Of a DNA stretch of 64,000 bases, positions 1-8,135 are shown in pieces; the first letter of the stretch is position 1; each line of letters opens with the position of its first letter. Location: positions 1 to 64,000 of the forward strand of contig NZ_CABFMD010000011.1 of assembly GCF_901875555.1 (NCBI RefSeq), given 5' to 3'. The DNA is from Streptococcus parasanguinis. GTDB taxonomy: Bacteria > Bacillota > Bacilli > Lactobacillales > Streptococcaceae. The translations under genes were made by a program, and so were the position numbers. The notes beneath the pieces are model-generated. The model was not told the DNA's origin. It did not search any database and worked only from the letters and a program-made list of their open reading frames with translations.

Positions 1-53
1 CCTTGCTTTCTCAATTCATATATTTGAACTTTATCTTCATAAGTTAATTTCAT
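1..53 (-). CDS. IS3-family transposase OrfA, N-terminal fragment (runs off window)
   Basis: The start codon is at 51-53 on the minus strand and 17 codons are visible, beginning MKLTYEDKVQIYELRKQ. This resembles the first helix of the helix-turn-helix OrfA subunit of streptococcal IS3-family transposases, which binds the IS ends. It is partial only because the window ends; the downstream part (rest of orfA and orfB with the DDE catalytic domain) would lie to the left. It is separated from the IS tip by a 16-bp inverted repeat. Confidence 0.6.
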   Translation of the reverse strand, partial: MKLTYEDKVQIYELRKQ

Positions 54-60
54 TATAAAA

Positions 61-101
61 CACCCCAAAAGTTAGATTTTTTCTGTCTAACTTTTGGGGT
101 G
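61..101. repeat. Perfect 16-bp inverted repeat inside the IS end
   Basis: CACCCCAAAAGTTAGA at 61-76 is exactly complementary to 86-101 with a 9-base loop. The right arm is part of the IS terminal repeat and the left arm lies just in front of the transposase start, so the tip is duplicated in inverted form. As RNA it would form a strong hairpin that could block read-in transcription from outside into the transposase (known for several IS elements; inferred here). Confidence 0.8.
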
Positions 102-124
102 CAGTTCAGAATGCCGTGTTTTTT

Positions 125-133
125 TGGTATAAT
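125..133 (+). promoter_or_regulatory. Extended -10 promoter for the TIR/SEFIR-NTPase operon
   Basis: TGGTATAAT at 125-133 is an extended -10 (TGn plus TATAAT) 32 bases before the ATG at 165. No good -35 hexamer is visible at the right spacing, which the extended -10 may make unnecessary. It lies about 17 bases outside the IS tip, so IS insertion has replaced whatever was upstream. Confidence 0.6.
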
Positions 134-164
134 GAAAGTAGATTATAAATTATAGGTGGAAAAA

Positions 165-2705
165 ATGGTTAAAATTTTTATTGCACATGCTTGGTCAAAT
201 GATGAAAATTACAATCAGAAACAATTAGATTTTATACGAAAATTGGAACTTGAATTACAAGACAATAATTTAGAAGTTATTTATGATGGGAATAATGTAG
301 ATAAAAAAGGTCTAAATTCATTTATGAGAGAAAACATTAAGAATTGTGACGTTATTTTAGCTATTTGTGATGAAATTTACTTACAAAAATCTGATAATGA
401 AAATACTGGAGTTTACTATGAACTACAGGAAATAACCGAACACAATTTTTTAGATAAAGTAATACCTATAAAAATTGCACAATGTGGACTACCATATCCT
501 TTTGGTTCTCTAGAATATGAATCTTTTCAAAATGAATTTGATAATATGGTAATTGATTCTACTGATGCTCTTAAGAAATTATTTGTTCGGTTATCAAAAA
601 AACTTTCAATGCCTACTCTATGTCCAAATGATTCCTTAAAACCAGATGTAATGGCTAAGATGAACTCTCTGGATTTAATAGCGAATATTTTAAGCGCGGA
701 TTCAAAACTGTCAGATTTTTATACCTATCCTGAGTTCAGAATAGATGAAACTAATGGTTTGAAATATGAATCATCAAAAAAATTAATAAAAGAACAGTTC
801 TATTTAAATAAAATTTATATTATTGGTGATAGACAAAGTGGAAAAACTTCATTTGCTAAAAAATTATTTGGTGATATCTATAACAATGACTTTCAACCAG
901 TTCTCTTAGAAAAGAAGGATATTAACTCTCAAAATATTGATAAAGCTGTGAGGAATAAATATATCGATACTTATACTACCACTCACAAAAATGAAAAGAA
1001 GAATATAGTCTTAATTGTTGATGATTTTCATAAGATTCCTCAGAGATTTCAAGTAGCGATAAAAAATACTGAAGGCTACGCAGGAGTAGTTTTAATTGTT
1101 GATGATATATATGATATTACTTCAAGAGATTTTGCGTTCTCAAGATTTACAATAATGCCATTGAAACCAACGTTAAGGAATGAACTAATAGGTAAAATAA
1201 TTGATTCTCAACCTGATTCTAAATCCCTAACTAAAAATGATAGATTGAAGAAAATTGATGAAAGTTCTAATTTAATCAATGTTAGTTTAGGTTTAGATAG
1301 AGGTTATAGAAATGGTATAATGCCAGCATTTCCTTTGTATATTTTAATCATTTTAGGAGCACATACAAATTCTAGTAGTAGACTCGACTCGCCGATGTCT
1401 TCATATGGACATTGTTATCAATTACTAATAGGCTTGGCATTCCAAAGTTGTGGAATTAACAACGATCGTATCGAATCGTATATGAATTTCCTTTCATATT
1501 TTTCTATGTATCTATTTAGAAATAAAACGTTCCAGGTTTCAACAAAAGAATTTGAACAATTCTTGAAAGAGTATCAAGCTGACTATACGATTTTTGATTT
1601 GGACCAATACATAAATCAATTGAGGGAGACCGGAATAATAAGAAAAAATAACTCATCAAATTATGGTTTTTGCTATGAATATCTATACTACTTCTTTTTG
1701 GGTAAATTTTTATCTGAGCATTTTGATGAGTATAAAGAAGAAATTAACTATATCATATCTAATTTGGATATGGAAGAAAATGGTCATATTAGTATTTTTC
1801 TTGCACACCATAGTAAAGATTATCGCTTAATTCAGATGTTGGATAGCAGATTGGAATGCACTTTTAGTAATTTTAAAGAAGCTAAATTAAATTCTGAAGA
1901 ATTAGGAGATTTTGATAAACAAGTTAGAAAGTTGTCAGATAATATAGAGTTCAAAATAGGGAATCACAATGAAGAAAGAAGAAGTCAGTTAGAACGCCAG
2001 GATAAATTTGAGGCTAGTTCTTATCAGGAAATAGAGGAAGTACATAAGAATGCGAAAAAAGAAGAATCAAGACAAAACGAAGTAAGATGTGCAATTCAGA
2101 CTGTAGAAGTTATCGGTGTAATATTAAAAAATAGATATGGCTCAATAAAAAATAAAGATTTTGATAAAATTTTAAAAAATACAGTTGATGCTAATTTGAG
2201 ACTCCTTACTTCATTTATCAAAATTGTATCAGACCAGGAATTTATATCTTTACTAGAGGAGTTTATCTCAAATGAAATAACTTCTGAAAATGTTGATAGT
2301 GTAAAACTAAAAAAAGAAATACATGATATGCTTGTAAGCATGAATTTCGCAACCATATATGCAATTATTCTAAAAACCATTTCCTCAATTGGTTCTGAAT
2401 ATATTTCTCGCTATTTTTCAAAATTATCTAATAATAGTACTCCAAATCCGAGCTATATATTAATTAAGAGGGGATTAGAAATGCAATATGAAAAACAATT
2501 TGCAGAAGATGATATTTTAGAAGAATTAAGAGATACAGAAATGTCACACTTAGCTCGAACCATTTTAAATTTATTGGTCGTTAATCATATATCTACTCAT
2601 TACTTCAATTATAAAGAGAAATCTCGGATAGAAAAAAAGTTTGGATTTCGTCCTAATACGATACTAAAACGAGAACAACAGATAAAATCGTTAGAAAGCA
2701 GGTAA
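165..2705 (+). CDS. TIR/SEFIR-like domain fused to STAND-type P-loop NTPase; putative antiphage defence protein
   Basis: A protein of 846 residues from the ATG at 165; a GTG at 156 is also in frame, but AGGTGG at 154-159 is placed as the ribosome site for the ATG. Residues 1-135 look like a TIR/SEFIR fold: KIFIAHAWS opening strand, a central CDVILAICDEIY strand and GVYYE (E86). A P-loop follows at 221-229 (GDRQSGKTS) and a Walker B strand at 281-287 (IVLIVDD). The remaining ~550 residues are helical and charged, as in the sensor half of STAND proteins. By family knowledge, bacterial TIR-STAND proteins are stress or phage sensors whose TIR domain often cleaves NAD; this activity is inferred only. 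The gene is much more AT-rich than the next two genes and ends 4 bases before the methyltransferase start, suggesting recent insertion with translational coupling. Confidence 0.7.
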   Translation: MVKIFIAHAWSNDENYNQKQLDFIRKLELELQDNNLEVIYDGNNVDKKGLNSFMRENIKNCDVILAICDEIYLQKSDNENTGVYYELQEITEHNFLDKVIPIKIAQCGLPYPFGSLEYESFQNEFDNMVIDSTDALKKLFVRLSKKLSMPTLCPNDSLKPDVMAKMNSLDLIANILSADSKLSDFYTYPEFRIDETNGLKYESSKKLIKEQFYLNKIYIIGDRQSGKTSFAKKLFGDIYNNDFQPVLLEKKDINSQNIDKAVRNKYIDTYTTTHKNEKKNIVLIVDDFHKIPQRFQVAIKNTEGYAGVVLIVDDIYDITSRDFAFSRFTIMPLKPTLRNELIGKIIDSQPDSKSLTKNDRLKKIDESSNLINVSLGLDRGYRNGIMPAFPLYILIILGAHTNSSSRLDSPMSSYGHCYQLLIGLAFQSCGINNDRIESYMNFLSYFSMYLFRNKTFQVSTKEFEQFLKEYQADYTIFDLDQYINQLRETGIIRKNNSSNYGFCYEYLYYFFLGKFLSEHFDEYKEEINYIISNLDMEENGHISIFLAHHSKDYRLIQMLDSRLECTFSNFKEAKLNSEELGDFDKQVRKLSDNIEFKIGNHNEERRSQLERQDKFEASSYQEIEEVHKNAKKEESRQNEVRCAIQTVEVIGVILKNRYGSIKNKDFDKILKNTVDANLRLLTSFIKIVSDQEFISLLEEFISNEITSENVDSVKLKKEIHDMLVSMNFATIYAIILKTISSIGSEYISRYFSKLSNNSTPNPSYILIKRGLEMQYEKQFAEDDILEELRDTEMSHLARTILNLLVVNHISTHYFNYKEKSRIEKKFGFRPNTILKREQQIKSLESR

Positions 2706-2709
2706 CTAC

Positions 2710-3930
2710 ATGACAAATTCTGTAAGTTCGAACCGACCTGAGAAGTACAACATTGCAGCTTTCTTCTCAGGTGTTGGGGGAATTGAGTTGGGATTTGAAC
2801 AGACCAACGAGTTCAGAGTGGTGTATGCCAATGAGTTTGATAAGTATGCGCGTCAGACTTATCAGTTAAATCATCCAGATACCTATTTGGATGGTCGCGA
2901 TATTCACGACGTTCGGCCGGAGGATATTCCGGCTGAGCGCGTGGATGTGATTATGGGAGGTTTCCCTTGCCAGGCCTTTAGTATTGCAGGTTACCGTAAG
3001 GGCTTTGATGATGATCGCGGCGATCTTTTCTTTGAGTTGCTTCGCATGATTGAGGGATGCAAACCTCATGCTATCTTCATCGAAAACGTCAAGAATATGG
3101 TCGGTCATGACCACGGAAATACCTTTAAGGTTATTCGTGAAGCTTTGACTGAGAACAACTACTTTATCAAGTGGAAGGTTCTCAACGGGAAAGACTACGG
3201 AAATATCCCACAAAACCGTGAGAGGATTTACATTGTTGGTTTTGATAACAAAGAAGCCTACGACTTGTTTGAATTCCCAGAGGAAATCAAACTGACAACG
3301 ACCTTGAGTGATGTTATTGATTTTGGTTCAAAGCCAGATGAGGCTTACTATTATCGAGAAGGCAAGCAAAATTTCTACGCTGATCTAAAGGTTAATGTGA
3401 CCAGTCAAGATACGGTCTACCAGTGGCGTCGTCAATACGTTCGTGAGAATAAAAACGGTGTTGTCCCAACCTTAACAGCCAATATGGGAACAGGTGGACA
3501 CAATGTTCCATTGATCCTGACGGATAGTGGTGAGATTCGTAAGTTAACTCCCAAAGAAACCTTTAATGTTCAAGGATATCCTAAATCCTTTAAAATCCCA
3601 GAAGAAGTTTCCAATGGTCAGCTCTACAAACAAGCTGGAAATAGCGTAGTTGTTCCTGTGATTAAACGCATTGCAGAGCGAATCGCCTTTGCTCTTAATG
3701 AGAGTAATGGACTGTCACAGCTTGATCGCTCCGGAAAATTCGCGATTATCTATACCAAGATGAATGGCCAGTTTGAAGGCCAGTCTTATGTGACAGATTT
3801 TGTCTCCACTTATGAGGAGGCGGAGAAGAAGATTGCGTCCTATGAGGATGGTCTTGCCATTTTATCAGATGAAGATTATTTCAGATTGGTAAAAAAACGT
3901 GGCAATTTGGAGTTTTACAGTATTATTTAA
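2710..3930 (+). CDS. DNA (cytosine-5-)-methyltransferase of a type II restriction-modification system
   Basis: A C5-cytosine methyltransferase of 406 residues. Visible motifs are: motif I FFSGVGGIELGF (18-29), motif IV GGFPCQAFSIAG with catalytic Cys87, motif VI ENV (125-127), motif VIII-like NRERIYIVGF (about 169-178), and the C-terminal motif IX/X region with QAGNSVVVPV. After the normal end of the fold (about residue 335) there is an extra ~70-residue tail rich in Tyr and Glu that is not part of the core enzyme. It methylates a recognition site (unknown here) to protect it from the partner nuclease. Its ribosome site AGCAGG lies in the last codons of the preceding NTPase gene, so the two are probably translationally coupled. 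Base composition is like the rest of the chromosome. Confidence 0.9.
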   Translation: MTNSVSSNRPEKYNIAAFFSGVGGIELGFEQTNEFRVVYANEFDKYARQTYQLNHPDTYLDGRDIHDVRPEDIPAERVDVIMGGFPCQAFSIAGYRKGFDDDRGDLFFELLRMIEGCKPHAIFIENVKNMVGHDHGNTFKVIREALTENNYFIKWKVLNGKDYGNIPQNRERIYIVGFDNKEAYDLFEFPEEIKLTTTLSDVIDFGSKPDEAYYYREGKQNFYADLKVNVTSQDTVYQWRRQYVRENKNGVVPTLTANMGTGGHNVPLILTDSGEIRKLTPKETFNVQGYPKSFKIPEEVSNGQLYKQAGNSVVVPVIKRIAERIAFALNESNGLSQLDRSGKFAIIYTKMNGQFEGQSYVTDFVSTYEEAEKKIASYEDGLAILSDEDYFRLVKKRGNLEFYSII

Positions 3931-3944
3931 CGAATTATATAAGT

Positions 3945-3975
3945 AAGAGGACTAGTGAAAATCTAGTCTTCTTTT
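3945..3975 (+). terminator. Terminator-like hairpin between methyltransferase and endonuclease genes
   Basis: AAGAGGACTAG (3945-3955) pairs with CTAGTCTTCTT (3963-3973), 11 bp with one G-T pair, 7-base loop and a short T run. It could lower read-through into the nuclease gene so that methylation leads restriction (inferred). Confidence 0.6.
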
Positions 3976-4007
3976 GATATACTTAAATAAGAAGTGAGGA
4001 ATGAACG

Positions 4008-5582
4008 ATGTGGGAACACTTAAAAAAAGAACAAAAAGAGAAATATAAGACTCTCATTACCAATTTTGCTAGTCTGAGTGAGGCCTTTTCTCAAAAAGCA
4101 GAGGGTGAAGATTCTGATGATCGAGAAAGCTATGTTGCTCCGATTGTCAATTCAAAATTCCAAGAGACTGTTTTCCAAAAAGCTTTTCATGCGGTTGGTG
4201 AGGATATTGCTAATACCTCCTATGATGCTTCGGTTGTCGTTGATGAGCAACATAAGTATTTGGTTGGGATTAAATCCTTTGGTTTGGATTCAGGGGATCA
4301 AAAGATTGCTCAGTTTAAGAAAGATTCGCAGTCTTGGAATGAGCTGTTGAGTGAAATCCGATTTCAGGCTGATATTTCACCGGACAAGGAAACCGCTGAT
4401 AATGAAAATCGTGCTCGCTATGAAAAACTGGCTCGTGAGATTGCGACTTTGCGAAATCAACGGATTGAATCCTCAAAAGCTCTCATTAAGGGATTTCATT
4501 CTGATTCTAGTCACGTAGAAGCCGTCTATCATGTTTTGATGCCGACTTCGAAAGGACACAAGCCTCAGATCCATGTAGGAGAGACAACTTATCTGCCCGT
4601 TGACCTAGACCATCTCAAGATTCTAGGATCTACGACTAAGAACAATCCGACAAATTTCCGTTTTACAGATGGCCAGCATGACTACAAATACACGGCTGCA
4701 GATAGTCAGCTCCATATGACCTTTAGGAATAAGGAGATTGTAGTTGACACCTGGGATGTGAATTATGTCGAAGATCCCTTTTATCTTTTTGAACACCTTC
4801 ATTTACTAACCTCGGAAAAAAGTGATTCGGAGATTCTTGAGTCGGTGTCGTGGGTGATCACAGATAAGCACGGAAATGTAGAAGAAAATTCTGGCTTTAA
4901 CGCTTTTAATGGTGGTTCAAAGTTAGCCAAGAAAGATCGCTTGCCACGGATTTTAAAGATTCAAGATAAATTTAAAGATCGTCTGGCTCCAGAAGAACTT
5001 GCTTTTGTAACCTTCTCTTTGGAAGAAATCCTCTTGAAAAAATGGTCTAGCAAGGAAGAAAAAGCTCATATGAAGTTCATTCGTGAGGACTTGATTTGCT
5101 TTGTACACGAGACAGGGAACGAAAAACTCATTAAAGAAATTGAACAGCTAGTCTATCGTCCAGTCAGTGAAGTGTATATCCCTCTTCCAGACTCCAAACA
5201 TTTCCACGAGGAGCGTCCAGACTTTTTTGGTAAAGGGATCGGCCGGTTTGAGCCAGGTACTAGTAAGCTTGCGCTTCCCAAAGAGGAACGGACCTTTAAG
5301 CTACGATTTTTATCATCAGGTGATGTGATTACTGCCTATATCAACCAAGAAGCTGGGAAGGCCATTCAATCAACTGATAAGCAAGAAATCCTTGGCAATT
5401 GGATTCTTCGTGGAGTCTTTCAGTTAAAAGATAGAGAGATCCTAACAGGTAAGAAATTGTCTCAGCTAGAAATCAATGGTATCCGTCTTTTCAAATTCAA
5501 AAACGGTGAAATTGGCATTGACTTCATCTGGATCGATATGGACAATCCTCCTGCAGACGCGATTGGTTGGGTTGCGAAATAG
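4008..5582 (+). CDS. Putative type II restriction endonuclease, partner of the C5 methyltransferase
   Basis: A protein of 524 residues, 77 bases downstream of the methyltransferase on the same strand, with GTGAGG ribosome site. I do not recognise its recognition-site family. The N-terminal part has the spacing of a PD-(D/E)xK nuclease core: Glu53 in SKFQETVF, Asp73 in SYDASVVV, and Lys89 in YLVGIKS, although the usual acidic residue two before the lysine is Gly. The C-terminal half has no motif I can name. The role is mostly inferred from position: the next gene after a solo C5 methyltransferase is normally its cognate nuclease. Both convergent transcription with the next gene and a terminator mark the end of this module. 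Confidence 0.65.
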   Translation: MWEHLKKEQKEKYKTLITNFASLSEAFSQKAEGEDSDDRESYVAPIVNSKFQETVFQKAFHAVGEDIANTSYDASVVVDEQHKYLVGIKSFGLDSGDQKIAQFKKDSQSWNELLSEIRFQADISPDKETADNENRARYEKLAREIATLRNQRIESSKALIKGFHSDSSHVEAVYHVLMPTSKGHKPQIHVGETTYLPVDLDHLKILGSTTKNNPTNFRFTDGQHDYKYTAADSQLHMTFRNKEIVVDTWDVNYVEDPFYLFEHLHLLTSEKSDSEILESVSWVITDKHGNVEENSGFNAFNGGSKLAKKDRLPRILKIQDKFKDRLAPEELAFVTFSLEEILLKKWSSKEEKAHMKFIREDLICFVHETGNEKLIKEIEQLVYRPVSEVYIPLPDSKHFHEERPDFFGKGIGRFEPGTSKLALPKEERTFKLRFLSSGDVITAYINQEAGKAIQSTDKQEILGNWILRGVFQLKDREILTGKKLSQLEINGIRLFKFKNGEIGIDFIWIDMDNPPADAIGWVAK

Positions 5583-5615
5583 AGAGTAACAGACTATTCA
5601 TAGAAATACAAAACC

Positions 5616-5643
5616 ACCACCTCCTAATTGACTAGGGGGTGGT
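5616..5643. terminator. Bidirectional terminator between endonuclease and TVP38 gene
   Basis: ACCACCTCCT at 5616-5625 pairs with AGGGGGTGGT at 5634-5643 (one T-G pair, 8-base loop). On the minus strand it is followed by a T-rich stretch, so it mainly serves the minus-strand TVP38 gene; the two genes converge here. Confidence 0.7.
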
Positions 5644-5651
5644 GTCATGCT

Positions 5652-6266
5652 TTAGACCATTTTCCAGAAATAATCGATGATATAGGTCAGGCCGTAGGTG
5701 TAGATGACCAGGGTGATGGGTTTGCAGAGGATGATGATGGTCATGTAGCGTTTGAAGGTCATATTGGTCAGACCTGCCAACATACAGATGAAGTCAGCGG
5801 GACTAATGGGCCAGATCATCATAAAGATAAAGAAGCGATCGAACCGCTTGCCCTCATTGAGCCAGCCAACGTACTTGTCGTAGGTCTTCTGACTGACCAT
5901 TGATTGCACGAACTTGGGTCCGTACATCCTGGAAAGGTAAAAGATAATGGCACAGCCAATCACGATCCCAATGTAATTGTAGATGGTCCCGATAATATGG
6001 CCGTAGATGAAGACACCTGCTACAGAGGTGAGGGCGCCTGGAATAATAGGGACCACTGTCTGAAGGATCTGAAGAAAGATAAAGAGAGGGGGGCCAAAGA
6101 TGCCTGCTTGGAGAATAAAAGCTGACAAAGTTTCCTTGGATTGAAGAATGCCAGCAAAGTAGGCCCAGATACAAAAGGCCAAGGTCCCAAGAGCTCCAAT
6201 GATGGAGGACCAATTAATGATGCGCTGGAGAAGAGGAGACACTTCTTTTAAGGTTGTTTGTTTCAT
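5652..6266 (-). CDS. TVP38/TMEM64 (DedA-like) integral membrane protein
   Basis: A protein of 204 residues with about five hydrophobic segments and the family's central signature: a polar re-entrant stretch followed by a GxxxGxxxFYLSRMYG-type region (IGCAIIFYLSRMYGPKF). C-terminal ICMLAGLTNM and RYMTIIIL match the usual layout of the VTT domain. Members are thought to move lipids or act in envelope homeostasis; the substrate is not known. It is a single gene facing away from yqeG, with its own terminator, and separated from that operon by a 170-base divergent promoter region. Confidence 0.8.
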   Translation of the reverse strand: MKQTTLKEVSPLLQRIINWSSIIGALGTLAFCIWAYFAGILQSKETLSAFILQAGIFGPPLFIFLQILQTVVPIIPGALTSVAGVFIYGHIIGTIYNYIGIVIGCAIIFYLSRMYGPKFVQSMVSQKTYDKYVGWLNEGKRFDRFFIFMMIWPISPADFICMLAGLTNMTFKRYMTIIILCKPITLVIYTYGLTYIIDYFWKMV

Positions 6267-6411
6267 AAAAAATTCCGAGTTCTTTTTCTTCTACTATATC
6301 ATGTTTTTGGAACTTTGTAAGGATTTTGTCTATTTTTTGAGCAGTGAAATTGACCTGATAGGAGTCTGTCGTTGTTTTAGTCGTGAAGCGAGTGCAAAAT
6401 GGGTCTTTTTA

Positions 6412-6420
6412 TGCTACAAT
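6412..6420 (+). promoter_or_regulatory. Extended -10 promoter of the yqeG operon
   Basis: TGCTACAAT (TGn plus TACAAT) lies 16 bases before the yqeG start. The -35 region is poor, as expected for an extended -10 promoter. AAAGGAG directly follows as ribosome site. Confidence 0.55.
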
Positions 6421-6436
6421 GAAAGGAGTATAAAAA

Positions 6437-6976
6437 ATGGAGAAAAACGTGTCAATCGAAAATTACAAACCAGATTTTGCGGTGGAAGCGGCCTATGATC
6501 TCACCGTTGCAGACTTGAAAAAACAGGGGATTAAGGCGGTCCTTGTGGATTTGGATAATACCTTGATTGCTTGGAACAATCCGGATGGTACCCCTGAGAT
6601 GCGCCAGTGGTTGCATGACCTTCGTGATGGGGGGATCCGGGTTATCGTGGTGTCTAATAATAGTCCCAAACGGGTCAAACGCGCGGTTGAGAAATTTGAT
6701 ATTGACTATGAAGCGTGGTCGCTCAAGCCTTTTACTTTTGGGATTGATCGAGCTCTCAAACGTTTCCACTATGAGAAAAATGAAGTGGTCATGGTCGGGG
6801 ATCAATTGATGACGGATATCCGGGCTGCCCATCGTGCAGGCATTCGCTCGATTTTGGTCAAGCCTTTGGTTGAGCATGACTCCATCAAGACCCAGATCAA
6901 CCGGGCGCGTGAACGCCGTGTGATGAAGCAAATGGCCGAAAAATATGGTCCAATTGTATATAAAAAAGGAATTTAA
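6437..6976 (+). CDS. yqeG: YqeG family HAD-IIIA phosphatase
   Basis: A 179-residue HAD phosphatase. Motif I is LVDLDNTLIAW (nucleophile first Asp of DLDNT), motif II VVSNNS, motif III Lys in SLKPFTF, and motif IV VGDQLMTDIRAAHRAG. Length is normal for YqeG. The physiological substrate is unsettled; mitochondrial and bacterial relatives act on phosphatidylglycerophosphate or related phosphoesters. It is first in the conserved yqeG-yqeH-yhbY-nadD-yqeK operon, two bases ahead of yqeH, and starts at an ATG with an AGGAG ribosome site. Confidence 0.9.
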   Translation: MEKNVSIENYKPDFAVEAAYDLTVADLKKQGIKAVLVDLDNTLIAWNNPDGTPEMRQWLHDLRDGGIRVIVVSNNSPKRVKRAVEKFDIDYEAWSLKPFTFGIDRALKRFHYEKNEVVMVGDQLMTDIRAAHRAGIRSILVKPLVEHDSIKTQINRARERRVMKQMAEKYGPIVYKKGI

Positions 6977-6978
6977 GA

Positions 6979-8085
6979 ATGGAAGAATTATTCTGTATTG
7001 GCTGTGGAGCGCCCATTCAGACAGAAAACAAAGAGGGGCTAGGCTATACCCCCCAATCAGCTCTTGAAAAGGGCTTGGAAACAGGCGAAGTCTATTGCCA
7101 ACGCTGTTTCCGTCTCCGTCACTATAATGAAATCACAGATGTGCATCTGACGGATGATGATTTCCTGAAATTGCTACACGAGGTAGGAGATAGTGACGCT
7201 CTCGTGGTCAATGTAGTCGATATTTTTGACTTTAATGGATCCGTCATTCCTGGCTTGCCTCGTTTTGTCGCAGGAAATGATGTGCTTTTGGTCGGAAATA
7301 AAAAAGACATCTTGCCCAAGTCTGTCAAGGATAGCAAGGTGACCCACTGGTTGATGGAGCGGGCCCACGAAGAAGGGATGCGTCCTGTCGATGTGGTCCT
7401 CACCTCTGCCCAAAACAAGAGTGCGATCAAGGACTTGATGGAAAAGATTGAACAGTATCGCAAAGGCCGTGACGTCTATGTGGTGGGGGTGACCAATGTT
7501 GGGAAATCAACCCTCATCAATGCCATCATCCAAGAAATCACTGGGAATAAGGATATCATCACGACTTCTCGCTTCCCAGGGACGACACTGGATAAGATTG
7601 AAATCCCACTGGATGATGGATCCTACATCTACGATACACCAGGGATTATCCATCGCCACCAGATGGCTCACTACTTGACGGCTAAAAACCTCAAGTATGT
7701 CAGCCCTAAAAAGGAAATCAAGCCCAAGACCTACCAACTCAATCCAGAGCAAACCCTCTTCTTGGGTGGCTTGGGACGCTTTGACTTTATCAAGGGAGAA
7801 AAGCAAGGTTTCACCGCCTTCTTTGATAACGAACTCAAGCTTCATCGGACCAAACTCGAAGGAGCGACCGCCTTTTATGATAAGCATGTCGGTGGCTTAC
7901 TAACACCTCCTAACAGCAAGGAAAAAGAAGATTTTCCGTCTTTGGTTGAGCATGTATTCACGATTAAGGACAAGACAGATCTCGTCATCTCCGGACTCGG
8001 CTGGATCCGCGTCAATGGGGGAGCAAAAGTAGCTGTGTGGGCACCAGAAGGCGTCGCCGTCGTCACTCGCAAAGCTATTATTTAA
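6979..8085 (+). CDS. yqeH: Ribosome biogenesis GTPase YqeH (30S assembly)
   Basis: A 368-residue circularly permuted GTPase. An N-terminal zinc finger is seen as CIGC...CQRC (residues 5-42). The G motifs come in permuted order: G4 NKKD near residue 110, then G1 GVTNVGKST near 170, and G3 DTPG near 215. The C-terminal part is the RNA-binding/NOG-like domain. YqeH is needed for 30S subunit assembly and 16S rRNA processing in Firmicutes. It lies between yqeG and yhbY, with a 224-base gap after it that holds a structured element. Confidence 0.95.
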   Translation: MEELFCIGCGAPIQTENKEGLGYTPQSALEKGLETGEVYCQRCFRLRHYNEITDVHLTDDDFLKLLHEVGDSDALVVNVVDIFDFNGSVIPGLPRFVAGNDVLLVGNKKDILPKSVKDSKVTHWLMERAHEEGMRPVDVVLTSAQNKSAIKDLMEKIEQYRKGRDVYVVGVTNVGKSTLINAIIQEITGNKDIITTSRFPGTTLDKIEIPLDDGSYIYDTPGIIHRHQMAHYLTAKNLKYVSPKKEIKPKTYQLNPEQTLFLGGLGRFDFIKGEKQGFTAFFDNELKLHRTKLEGATAFYDKHVGGLLTPPNSKEKEDFPSLVEHVFTIKDKTDLVISGLGWIRVNGGAKVAVWAPEGVAVVTRKAII

Positions 8086-8135
8086 AAATATGAAATAGAA
8101 TGAATTGAAGAGCGAACGAAGTGAGCTCAAATAGG

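Larger units (their letters stand above)
1..108 (-). mobile_element. Left end of an IS3-family (IS150-group) insertion sequence, cut by window edge
   Basis: Read on the minus strand, the element would start near 108 with TGAACTGCACCCC, which resembles the terminal inverted repeats of IS150-group elements. It runs through a short leader into the start of a transposase OrfA-like reading frame that leaves the window at position 1. Only the 5' end is present, so whether the element is complete and whether it has a target duplication cannot be seen. It sits directly upstream of an AT-rich defence-type gene, a common setting for such elements. Family assignment is by recalled sequence style. Confidence 0.65.

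Noticed and set aside
5628..6125. Plus-strand open frames opposite the TVP38 gene
   Set aside because: Antisense shadows; the minus frame encodes a clear membrane protein family with proper hydrophobic segments.
6452..6931. 159-codon minus-strand frame across yqeG
   Set aside because: Shadow of yqeG; no ribosome site and no recognisable protein.
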